Shown here: positions 25,726 through 33,600 of the stretch, in pieces | How positions within the stretch are numbered: position 1 is the stretch's first letter | Layout: every line of letters begins with the position of its first letter | Origin: Candidatus Cloacimonadota bacterium | GTDB taxonomy: Bacteria; Cloacimonadota; Cloacimonadia; Cloacimonadales; JAIOQZ01 | Reading direction: 5' to 3' | NCBI GenBank assembly: GCA_021108395.1 | Contig: JAIOQZ010000032.1 | Span: 124,001-188,000, forward strand | Length of the DNA: 64,000 nucleotides | Notes under the pieces: generated by a model | What the model was told of the DNA's origin: nothing | Databases searched by the model: none | Seen by the model: the letters and a program-made list of their open reading frames with translations, nothing else | Made by a program: the position numbers and the translations under genes

Positions 25726-27417
25726 ATGGCAAAACGTATTCTGGTAATCGGCGGCGCCGCCGCAGGCCCCAAGACCGCCGCCAAGGCACGCCGTCTGGAC
25801 GAAACAGCAGAGATAACCCTCATTCAGAAAGGCTCGTACATGTCGATGGCATCGTGCGGCTACCCCTACTACATCGGCGGTGTTTTTGATGAGAGGGAGA
25901 AGCTGGTGTGCACTCCTACCGGCGCCCCCCGCGACGAGGTTTTCTTTCGCAACGTGAAGAACGTGAACGCCCGCACCAACACCGAAGCGATTGACATCGA
26001 CCCCAAGCGCAAGCTGGTGACGGTGCGTTCGCTCGAAAGCGGCGAGACAGAAGAACTGCCCTACGACAAGCTGATGCTGGCCGTGGGCGCATCCCCCATC
26101 CGTCCGCCCATCCCTGGCATCGACCTCGACAACGTGACGACGCTGCATAACATCGACGACGCGACATTCATCAAGGAGAAGGTGAAGAGCGGGAGCGTGA
26201 AGCAGGCCGTCATCATCGGTGGCGGACTCATCGGCATCGAAACCGCCGAGGCCTTCGCGCTGGCCGGCATCAAGGTGACGGTGGTCGAGATGCTGCCGTA
26301 CATCCTGCCGTTCCTCGATCCCGAGATGGCGCTGATCGTTCAGAATCACCTGTGGCAGAAGGGAGCCACTGTGCTCACCGGCGTGGCCGCCGAGGCGTTC
26401 ACGGGCGATGATGCGGTGAATGGCGTACGCCTGAGCAACGGCGACGTGCTCCCCGCCGATTTTGTGGTGGTGTCCATCGGCGTGAAACCCAACAACGACC
26501 TCGCCAAAAAGGCCGGCCTCAAGCTGGGCGTAAAGGGCGCTATCTGCGTCAACCGCTTCATGCAGACCAGCGACCCCGACATCTTTTCCGCCGGCGACTG
26601 CGTCGAGGTGACCGACTTGGTGACATACAACAAGATTCACTGGCCCATGGGCGACGCCGCCAACCTTCAGGGCCGCGTGGCGGCGCAAAACATGATCGAA
26701 GGCAACAGGGCGGAATACGAAGGCGCCGTGATGACCGGCGTTTGCAAGGTGTTCGACTATAGCGTGGGCAGTGTCGGGCTATCCGAGACCCGCGCCCGCG
26801 CCGAGGGTTACAGCGACATCATCACTGCCATCCACGCCGCGCCCGACAAGCCAGGCTTCATGAGCGGCAAGCTGCTCATCATCAAGCTGGTTGCAGACCG
26901 CTCGACAGGCAGGCTGCTGGGTATGCAGGCCGCCGGCCCCGGCGATGTCTCGAAGCGGCTGGGAGTTGCCGCAATGGCGCTGCACAACGGGATGCATGTG
27001 CACCAGCTCGTCAACCTCGACTTGCCCTACGCGCCGCCGTTCTCGCAGGCGCTCGACAGCTTCATCACCGCTGTGCATGTGCTCGAAAACAAGCTCCTCG
27101 GGCGTATGACAGGCATCAGTTCGCTCGACTTCAAGGCCATGCTCGATCGCGGCGAGAAGCCATTCATGCTTGATGCGCGTGGCGCTGACGAATACGCCCA
27201 GATGCGCATTGGCGTGGGTGAGACGCTGATCCCGCTCGGCAAGCTGCGTGGCGCCAAATCGCAGCTTCCCGCCGACACGGACGCGCTCATCATCACCTGG
27301 TGCAAGATTTCGTTGCGCGGTTACGAGGCGCAGTGCATTCTGCGCGGCATGGGCTACAACAACGTGCTGGTGCTCGAAGGCGGCCTCATGGCCTGGCCGT
27401 TCGGGCTTCAGAAATAG
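25726..27417 (+). CDS. CoA-disulfide / persulfide reductase with C-terminal rhodanese domain
   Basis: 563 residues. FAD/NAD(P)-dependent pyridine-nucleotide disulfide oxidoreductase of the single-cysteine class: FAD site VIGGAAAGPKTA, redox Cys44 in MASCGYPYYIGG (in place of SNCGLPYYIGG), NAD site VIIGGGLIGIETAEAF, second FAD motif FSAGDCVEV. The dimerisation domain (about 330-450) is followed by a rhodanese domain (about 460-563) with candidate persulfide Cys526 in ITWCKISLRG. This fusion is known from CoA-disulfide reductases and NADH-dependent persulfide reductases, which reduce CoA-S-SH or polysulfide to H2S. AAAAGGAG precedes ATG. A terminator follows at 27435. Confidence 0.92.
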   Translation: MAKRILVIGGAAAGPKTAAKARRLDETAEITLIQKGSYMSMASCGYPYYIGGVFDEREKLVCTPTGAPRDEVFFRNVKNVNARTNTEAIDIDPKRKLVTVRSLESGETEELPYDKLMLAVGASPIRPPIPGIDLDNVTTLHNIDDATFIKEKVKSGSVKQAVIIGGGLIGIETAEAFALAGIKVTVVEMLPYILPFLDPEMALIVQNHLWQKGATVLTGVAAEAFTGDDAVNGVRLSNGDVLPADFVVVSIGVKPNNDLAKKAGLKLGVKGAICVNRFMQTSDPDIFSAGDCVEVTDLVTYNKIHWPMGDAANLQGRVAAQNMIEGNRAEYEGAVMTGVCKVFDYSVGSVGLSETRARAEGYSDIITAIHAAPDKPGFMSGKLLIIKLVADRSTGRLLGMQAAGPGDVSKRLGVAAMALHNGMHVHQLVNLDLPYAPPFSQALDSFITAVHVLENKLLGRMTGISSLDFKAMLDRGEKPFMLDARGADEYAQMRIGVGETLIPLGKLRGAKSQLPADTDALIITWCKISLRGYEAQCILRGMGYNNVLVLEGGLMAWPFGLQK

Positions 27418-27434
27418 ACTTCGCTCGACATATA

Positions 27435-27462
27435 AAGTCCTCGCAGTGCGGGGGCTTTTCTT
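27435..27462 (+). terminator. Rho-independent terminator after the persulfide reductase gene
   Basis: AAGTCCTCGC and GCGGGGGCTT pair over 10 bp (two G-T pairs) with an AGT loop, followed by TTCTTT. Its core resembles the terminator at 30516 on the far side of the next operon. Confidence 0.75.
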
Positions 27463-27545
27463 TGTCACCTCTGACACCATCGTTCAAAACACTTATCGAG
27501 TAAACATCCTGCTATATAGGAAGATAAAGAAAGTGAAGAAATTGC

Positions 27546-27575
27546 TTGACAAATGAACTATAGTAATTAACTTTG
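27546..27575 (+). promoter_or_regulatory. Promoter of the DUF134-NifX operon, FCB-type
   Basis: TTGACA (27546-27551), 16-bp spacer, TAACTTTG (27568-27575), a perfect match to the Bacteroidota-type -10 element TAnnTTTG. The first ATG follows at 27599. Confidence 0.55.
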
Positions 27576-27598
27576 TTGTATAAATGAAGGAGATGGAG

Positions 27599-28054
27599 AT
27601 GCCGAGACCAAAGAAACGCCGCATGGTGCACGCACCGCCTGAGTTCGAACGCTTCAAACCGGCAGGTATTATGCGCACCATGCTCCAGTTGCAAAAGCTC
27701 TCCCTCGAAGAATACGAAGCTGTCCGCCTCGCCGACTACCTCGGCATGGGGCATCAGGAAGCAGCCACCGAGATGGAAATCTCGCGGCCCACCTTCACGC
27801 GGCTGATCGAAAAGGCGCGGCACAAGGTGGCCACGTTTCTCATCGAAGGCCGCGAACTGCTCATCGACGGCGGGCACATCCATTTCCGCGACAATCTGCT
27901 GAAGTGCCGTGACTGCGGTCACAGCTTTCGCATCACCATCGAACGTGAAATCACAGAATGCCCCGCCTGCGGCTCGACCAATCTCGTCGATTTCGCGGGA
28001 GGGTATGGCCATGGCCGCTGTTGCCGTGGCCGCAACCGAAATGGCAGGAGGTAA
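27599..28054 (+). CDS. DUF134 family predicted DNA-binding protein
   Basis: 151 residues. N-terminal MPRPKKRRMV and a helix-turn-helix region (about 40-85; LSLEEYEAVRLADYLGMGHQ, then EMEISRPTFTRLIEKAR), then two CxxC pairs (CRDC, CPAC, about 104-126) that look like a zinc ribbon, and a Gly/Arg/Cys tail. DUF134 proteins are predicted regulators that commonly accompany NifX-like and MinD-ferredoxin genes. Start ATG 27599 has AAGGAG 6 nt upstream; two upstream in-frame ATGs (27584, 27593) overlap that site. First gene of the operon, 2 nt before the DUF5320 gene, so it may be the local regulator. Confidence 0.88.
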   Translation: MPRPKKRRMVHAPPEFERFKPAGIMRTMLQLQKLSLEEYEAVRLADYLGMGHQEAATEMEISRPTFTRLIEKARHKVATFLIEGRELLIDGGHIHFRDNLLKCRDCGHSFRITIEREITECPACGSTNLVDFAGGYGHGRCCRGRNRNGRR

Positions 28055-28056
28055 CC

Positions 28057-28362
28057 ATGCCAGGACAAGATAGAACCGGACCATTTGGAGAAGGCCCACT
28101 CACAGGCCGAGGCGCAGGCGGCTGCGCCGACGGAGGAAACGCAGGCTTCGGACGCAATGCTGGATTTGGCCCAGGCCGTCGCGGCGGATTTGGCGGAAGG
28201 CGCGGCGGAGGTCGCAGGGGCGGCTTTGGCCGCATGTTTGGCGGTTTTGGCTGGAACGCGGCCCCCGCTGACGAAAAAGGCCACCTCGACTCACTTATCG
28301 ATTATCTGGCCGAGCGGCTCGATAGCCTCAAGAAGCGTCGCACCGACATCGACAACGACTGA
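28057..28362 (+). CDS. DUF5320 Gly/Arg-rich small protein
   Basis: 101 residues. Starts with the family hallmark MPGQDRTGPFGEGPLTGRG, then a glycine/arginine/phenylalanine-rich stretch (about 25-65), and ends in a short coiled-coil helix (LDSLIDYLAERLDSLKKRR). Members of this family occur beside NifX-like and MinD-type genes in anaerobes; function unknown. AGGAGG stands 6 nt before ATG 28057, within the DUF134 tail. The Gly/Arg tract suggests nucleic-acid binding or a flexible, multimerising segment, which is only inference. Confidence 0.85.
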   Translation: MPGQDRTGPFGEGPLTGRGAGGCADGGNAGFGRNAGFGPGRRGGFGGRRGGGRRGGFGRMFGGFGWNAAPADEKGHLDSLIDYLAERLDSLKKRRTDIDND

Positions 28363-28419
28363 TAAACCATACCGGCCGGTGGGAAGACTCATCGGCCGGC
28401 ATTTTCGTCTGGAAGGCTC

Positions 28420-29283
28420 ATGAAAATCGCTATCGCCAGCGGCAAGGGCGGCACCGGCAAGACAACTCTGTCGGTCAACCTTGCGCTTTATATGCAGCAG
28501 TCGCAGGATGTTGTCCTGTGCGATCTCGACGTGGAAGAACCCGATGCGCATGTGTTCATCGGTGGCGAGCGCATCGCCCACCAGATGGTGCACAAGGTTG
28601 TGCCGGAGGTGAACGAGTCGGCCTGCACAGCATGCGGATTGTGCCGCGAGGTGTGCGCTTTCCACGCTATCACTCTCATTGCGGGCAGGGTGCTTGTGTT
28701 CCCTGAGCTTTGCCACAGTTGCCATGCCTGCATCGAGCTGTGCCCGCAGCAGGCATTATTGCCTCGCAAGGTAGAGCTGGGCGAGATTACCGAATACCGG
28801 CGCGACCGCCTGCGGTTCGTCGAAGCGCGGCTGCTGGTGGGGCAGGAGCAGGCCGTACCGCTCATCCGCGAAGCTCAACGCTACATCGACCAGAACGCTC
28901 CCGCGTCCATTGTGATTTACGACGCCCCGCCCGGCACATCGTGCCCCGTGGTGCAAACGCTCTACGACGCCGATTATGCCATTCTGGTCACCGAGCCAAC
29001 CCCCTTCGGCCTGCACGACCTCGGTTTGGCCGCAGAGACGGTGAGACTGCTGGGCAAGCCGCTGGGAGTGGTCATCAACAAGGACGATGGCGACGACAAC
29101 GACATCGTTCGCTGGTGCGAGAGCGAAGGCGTGCCGTTGTTGGCGCGCATCCCCCACAAACGCTCGCTGGCCGGGCTTTGCGCGGGCGGGCACACGCTGT
29201 TTGACGCCGACCCCGATGTCGCCAGAGCCATTGCAGACGTCAGCACAGCTATACTGTCAATGCAGGAGGGCGGCGATGCGTGA
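28420..29283 (+). CDS. MinD/Mrp-family ATPase with inserted 2[4Fe-4S] ferredoxin domain (copy 1)
   Basis: 287 residues. Deviant Walker A GKGGTGKTT (8-16). A ferredoxin module is inserted at about 62-112 with two CxxCxxCxxxC motifs (Cys69,72,75,79 and Cys98,101,104,108), then Walker B-like IVIYDAPPGTSCPV. P-loop ATPases with this insert are related to NifH/Mrp/NBP35 and are thought to handle Fe-S clusters or electrons; the physiological role is not established. It overlaps the second copy by 8 nt. The two copies have the same Cys spacing and positions, which suggests an ancient duplication and a heterodimer. Confidence 0.9.
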   Translation: MKIAIASGKGGTGKTTLSVNLALYMQQSQDVVLCDLDVEEPDAHVFIGGERIAHQMVHKVVPEVNESACTACGLCREVCAFHAITLIAGRVLVFPELCHSCHACIELCPQQALLPRKVELGEITEYRRDRLRFVEARLLVGQEQAVPLIREAQRYIDQNAPASIVIYDAPPGTSCPVVQTLYDADYAILVTEPTPFGLHDLGLAAETVRLLGKPLGVVINKDDGDDNDIVRWCESEGVPLLARIPHKRSLAGLCAGGHTLFDADPDVARAIADVSTAILSMQEGGDA

Positions 29284-30160
29284 GATAGTCGTCATTTCGG
29301 GCAAGGGCGGTACCGGCAAGACCACCCTCACTGCCACCCTGGCATATATGCTGGGAGCAAGCGTCACCGTTGCCGACTGCGACGTCGATGCCGCCGACAT
29401 GCACCTGCTGCTGCAACCGCAATCAACGCGCGAGGAGCGCTTCTACAGCGGCGATGAACCGGAGATTGACGCCTCGCTGTGCACAGGCTGCGGCTGCTGC
29501 GAAGAGGTTTGCCGCTTCGATGCGATTCATGTGGTGAACGGCGTGGCCGTGCTCAATCCGTTTCTGTGCGAGGGCTGCGGCTACTGCGCACGGGTATGCC
29601 CGGTCGAGGCAATCGCCATGCGCCCCTGCTATGTGGGATTGCTTTTTGAGTCGCAACTGAGCACAGAGGCGACAATGATTCATGCCCGCCTCACGCCAGG
29701 CGGCGAGAACTCCGGCAAGTTGGTTGCTCGGGTGAAGAAAGACGCACGCGCCGCCGCCGAACGTGACGGATGCGATATCGTGCTCGTTGACGGCTCGCCC
29801 GGCATCGGTTGCCCGGTCATCTCGTCGCTCAGCGGGGCTGACTATGTGGCGCTTGTCACCGAGCCGACGCAATCGGCGCTGCACGATCTTGGCCGCGTTG
29901 TCGAGCTGCTCGAACGGTTTCATCTGCGCGCCGGCTGCGTACTCAACAAGAGCGACATCCATCCGGCTGTTGCCATGCGGGTACGGGAGTTCCTTGCCGA
30001 CAAGGACATCCCGCTGCTGGCCGAGATACCATACGACGAGCGCGTACTGGAGGCCATACGCCTCGGCAAGACGCCTGTCGAACACGCGCCGCAGGCTTTT
30101 CAACCGCTATTCAAGAACATTCTCGATACCTTATTGAATGAAAGCAAGGAGGACAAATGA
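29276..30160 (+). CDS. MinD/Mrp-family ATPase with inserted 2[4Fe-4S] ferredoxin domain (copy 2)
   Basis: 294 residues, same fold as the preceding protein: Walker A GKGGTGKTT (9-17), ferredoxin motifs Cys69,72,75,79 (with an extra Cys74) and Cys98,101,104,108, and IVLVDGSPGIGCPV as switch/Walker B. The real ATG at 29276 overlaps the end of copy 1 (GATGCGTGA) and has GGAGG upstream; the longer frame from 29087 is a shadow of copy 1. The stop overlaps the NifX-like start by 4 nt. The pair plus NifX protein form a compact Fe-S handling cassette. Confidence 0.9.
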   Translation: MREIVVISGKGGTGKTTLTATLAYMLGASVTVADCDVDAADMHLLLQPQSTREERFYSGDEPEIDASLCTGCGCCEEVCRFDAIHVVNGVAVLNPFLCEGCGYCARVCPVEAIAMRPCYVGLLFESQLSTEATMIHARLTPGGENSGKLVARVKKDARAAAERDGCDIVLVDGSPGIGCPVISSLSGADYVALVTEPTQSALHDLGRVVELLERFHLRAGCVLNKSDIHPAVAMRVREFLADKDIPLLAEIPYDERVLEAIRLGKTPVEHAPQAFQPLFKNILDTLLNESKEDK

Positions 30161-30495
30161 TTATCGCCATTTCCGCCGCCGGAAACACACCAGACGCAGT
30201 GCTCGACCCCAGGTTTGGCCGTGCCGAGCATTTCATGCTGTATGACACGGAAACCCATGAATACAGCCATCTCGACAACGGAGCCGTGCGTACTACCGCT
30301 CACGGCGCAGGGCCGCAAACTTCACAGAAGATAACCGACGTCGGCGCCGAGGTGGTCATCACCGGCAACGGCCCCGGCGGTAACGCCGCACGAACGCTAC
30401 AGGCCGCCGGCATCCGCGTGTTGCTGTGCAAGAAAGACGCTACCGTGAAGCAGGCAGTTGGGCTGTACATGCAGGACAAGCTGACCGAAGCCTGA
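30157..30495 (+). CDS. NifX/NifB-C-terminal-like (dinitrogenase FeMo-cofactor family) protein
   Basis: 112 residues covering one Nitro_FeMo-Co domain. Family features: DPRFGRAEHFMLYD, HGAGPQTSQKITDVGAEVVITGNGPGGNA, and VLLCKKDATVKQAVGLYM. In diazotrophs such domains bind Fe-S/FeMo-co precursors; stand-alone copies in non-diazotrophs, next to MinD-Fd ATPases, have an unknown cargo. ATGA overlap with the ATPase gene and GGAGG upstream. No nif structural genes are in the window. A strong terminator follows. Confidence 0.92.
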   Translation: MIIAISAAGNTPDAVLDPRFGRAEHFMLYDTETHEYSHLDNGAVRTTAHGAGPQTSQKITDVGAEVVITGNGPGGNAARTLQAAGIRVLLCKKDATVKQAVGLYMQDKLTEA

Positions 30496-30515
30496 AAAAC
30501 GAATTCGCAACGAAA

Positions 30516-30551
30516 CAGCCCTCGCACTGTGCGGGGGCTGTCACTTTTTTC
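30516..30551 (+). terminator. Rho-independent terminator of the DUF134-NifX operon
   Basis: CAGCCCTCGCA and TGCGGGGGCTG form an 11-bp stem around a CTG loop, followed by TCACTTTTTT. Strongest terminator in the window. Confidence 0.85.
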
Positions 30552-30568
30552 ATGAAACAATTTATTTC

Positions 30569-30597
30569 TTGACAAGGACGGCAGTCTTGTATCCACT
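30569..30597 (+). promoter_or_regulatory. Candidate promoter of the LamG/FN3 protein gene
   Basis: TTGACA (30569-30574), 17-bp spacer, TCCACT (30592-30597, weak). The ATG follows at 30664 with AGGAGATG directly before it. Confidence 0.35.
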
Positions 30598-30663
30598 CTG
30601 CATTATAGCGTGTTACTTGTTTCCACTCCACTATAAACAGCCGGTGCAACAATAGGAGATGAA

Positions 30664-33600
30664 ATGAAAACGGGAATCCTCTGCGTTCTTATCATGCTAA
30701 CTTCAACTATGTCTGCCGATGTGCTGTTTTATGATAACTTCGACAGAGCCGATGGCGAAGTCGGCAACGACTGGCAGTTCAATACCCCGCCCCATCTCAC
30801 GAACAGCGCCATCGTTGACAGCGTATTCAATATCTCGCTCATCGCCACCGGCAACGCCTCTCACGCTTTCGATTCCCTCAGTTCGGGCAAGGTGTACGTC
30901 GAGTATGACTGGAAGCTCGATACAAATGACTGGACAGCCTGCATATATCCCGTCGAAGACATGATCTACCTGCGCTGTGACTGGCAGGGAAACATCGCCT
31001 ATGACGAAACGAGCAATTTCACCACGCCCACGCCGGTAACGCAGATCAACTTCGGCCAGTGGTACGAGCTGAAGATATGCTACGACCTCGACAACGACAC
31101 CTTCTCGTTCTGGCTGGACGGTACACAATTTGTCACCGATGCACCCGGAAACACTGTCAGCTTCATCAATGCGTTCTACTTTCTCAACCTGAACGCTACC
31201 AACTTCGTTCAGCAGATCGACGACTTCATCGTCTATGACGACACTCCCCCCGACACTCCCGCGAATCTCACGGCCACAGAGAACATCGACAGCATCGTTC
31301 TGGACTGGGACGCGGTTCCAGAGCCGATGTTCGTCACCTACAAGGTGTACCGTGACATTACGCCCAATCCCACGACAGAAATAGCCGAGGTGGGGCCGGA
31401 CAGCACAACCTACGTGGACATGGTGCGGGCGACTCAGAACACCGATTACTACTATCGCGTTAAGGCTGTTGGCCTCGACGGGCAGACAAGCGCTTACTCG
31501 AACGAGGTGCAGCTTGTTCATTTGCTGCCCGACATCAGCGTTACCGGCACTCCGGTAAATATCGATGTTGGTTATGGCTATACCGATTCTACTTGTTTTA
31601 CCATTCACAACAATGGGAATTATGATCTGGAGTATTCAATTACAGGAGTGGATACAACAGGAGTGGATACAACAGGCTTGGTTGCATATTATCCGTTTGA
31701 TGGTAATGCTAATGATGAGAGCGGACACGGAAATAATGGAACTGCTTACGGCGCAACTTTAACGTCAGATCGATTCAATAATGATAATAGTGCATATTTC
31801 TTTGACGGGGTGAATGATTATTTGCTTGTTGGACAAAGCAATGATTTCATTTTTGATACAGCTGATTTCACTATTGATTCCTGGTTCAAGGCTACAAATA
31901 TAGTAAATACTGACCCAGTGATATTTGCCGGAGCTACTGACTTGTGTTTCATGTTACAATTGAGCTATAATAGTGACGATCCAAAATTAGCGTTATCCAT
32001 TTCTAATGGAATATCACCATGGGGAGTTGACGGTTTTTATTGTGAGATGGGATCAACAACTATCTTGGAAGATACTTGGAATCATGTGGTATTAGTGCGT
32101 AGCGCCAATACTTTTAAGGTGTATCTAAATAGTGTCGAAGATATTACCAGATATCAAGTAATAGATATTCCTGATCCCTATGGTTTTAGAATAGGAATAC
32201 ATGCGAATACGAATAATCCTTTCTTAGGCTCAATTGACGATATTCATGTCTATAATCGAGCGCTGTCTGAAACCGAAATACACTATTTGTATGGTGTAAG
32301 CCATCATACAGTCTCCCCTTCCTCTGGAACAATCCCCGCCAACACGAGTGCGGACATCCAGGTAACCATAGACGCAAGTGACCTGGAACCCGGAGTATAT
32401 AACGACACTCTGTTCGTATATTCCAATGACCCCGATGAACCGCTCGTAAATGTGAGCGTGAGCTCGACCGTGCACCCGCCCGATATAGATATTACCGGTA
32501 TTCCGGTAAATATTGATGTTGGCTATGGATATATCGATTCAACAACATTCAATATTGGAAATGTGGGTGATGGTCTATTGGAATATTCAATCACTGGAAT
32601 GGATACAACAGGCCTGGTTGCCTACTATCCGTTTGATGGTAATGCTAATGATGAGAGCGGGAATGAACACATAGGATCGGTAAATGGTGCCGTATTGACG
32701 ACTGACAGGTTTGAAAATGTCAACAAGGCTTACGAATTCTTTGGAACGGATGAATATATCTCTGTACAAGATAACAATGATTTTGATCTCTTTTCCTCAA
32801 TAGATTCAAAAGCTACGATATCTACTTGGGTAAAACTGAATGTGGTTTCCGGAGAACATACGATATTGACTCATAAGACAACAGGAATCGATACGAGATG
32901 GGTATTGGGACATTATAGTGCTCCGGGTAACGGTATTTTCTTTGCGATTATCAATGCCGGGACCATTTCTTATCAACTCCATAACTTGGAAGAACTTAAT
33001 GACACTGACTGGCATCATCTGGCACTTGTGAAAGACGGCAGTCAATATAAAATATTCATAGATGGAGAGATTTCTTTCACAGGCACTTCAACAGCAACAG
33101 TAAATGCTAATGGCAATTTATGGATGGGTGTCAAGTGCGACACTTGGCCTGGTGATTTGAATGGTAAACTTGATGAAGTTAAGCTTTACAATCGTGCTCT
33201 TTCAGGAATTGAAGTTAGAGCTTTGTATAATCAACGTGATTTTCTATCTAATATGTCAGTATACCCAACCAGCGGTATTCTCTCAAGTAACGAAAATGAG
33301 GACATTCAAATCACAATCGATGCAACTTCTATGAATCTTGGTACATATACTGATACTCTAAAGGTTTTCTCAAATGATCCTGACGAAGATAGTTTGAGTG
33401 TAATTGTTAACACTACCGTCCATCCGCCGGCAATAAGCACAGACATCGCCGAGCTTGAGGTGAGGCTGAACGCCGGCGGTAACACCCATCTCGATACTTT
33501 CGATATCATCAACAGCGGGATTGGAAAACTTGAGTACGAGATATGCGGGAATGATACTTTGAAAGATTTTGGAAACAGTTTGGAATTTGATGGAAATGGA

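Noticed and set aside
25642-26688. 348-residue minus-strand frame across the reductase gene
   Set aside because: Antisense shadow of an intact FAD-dependent enzyme.
30157-30495. Evidence for nitrogen fixation
   Set aside because: Stand-alone NifX-like proteins are widespread in non-diazotrophs; no nifHDK genes are in the window.
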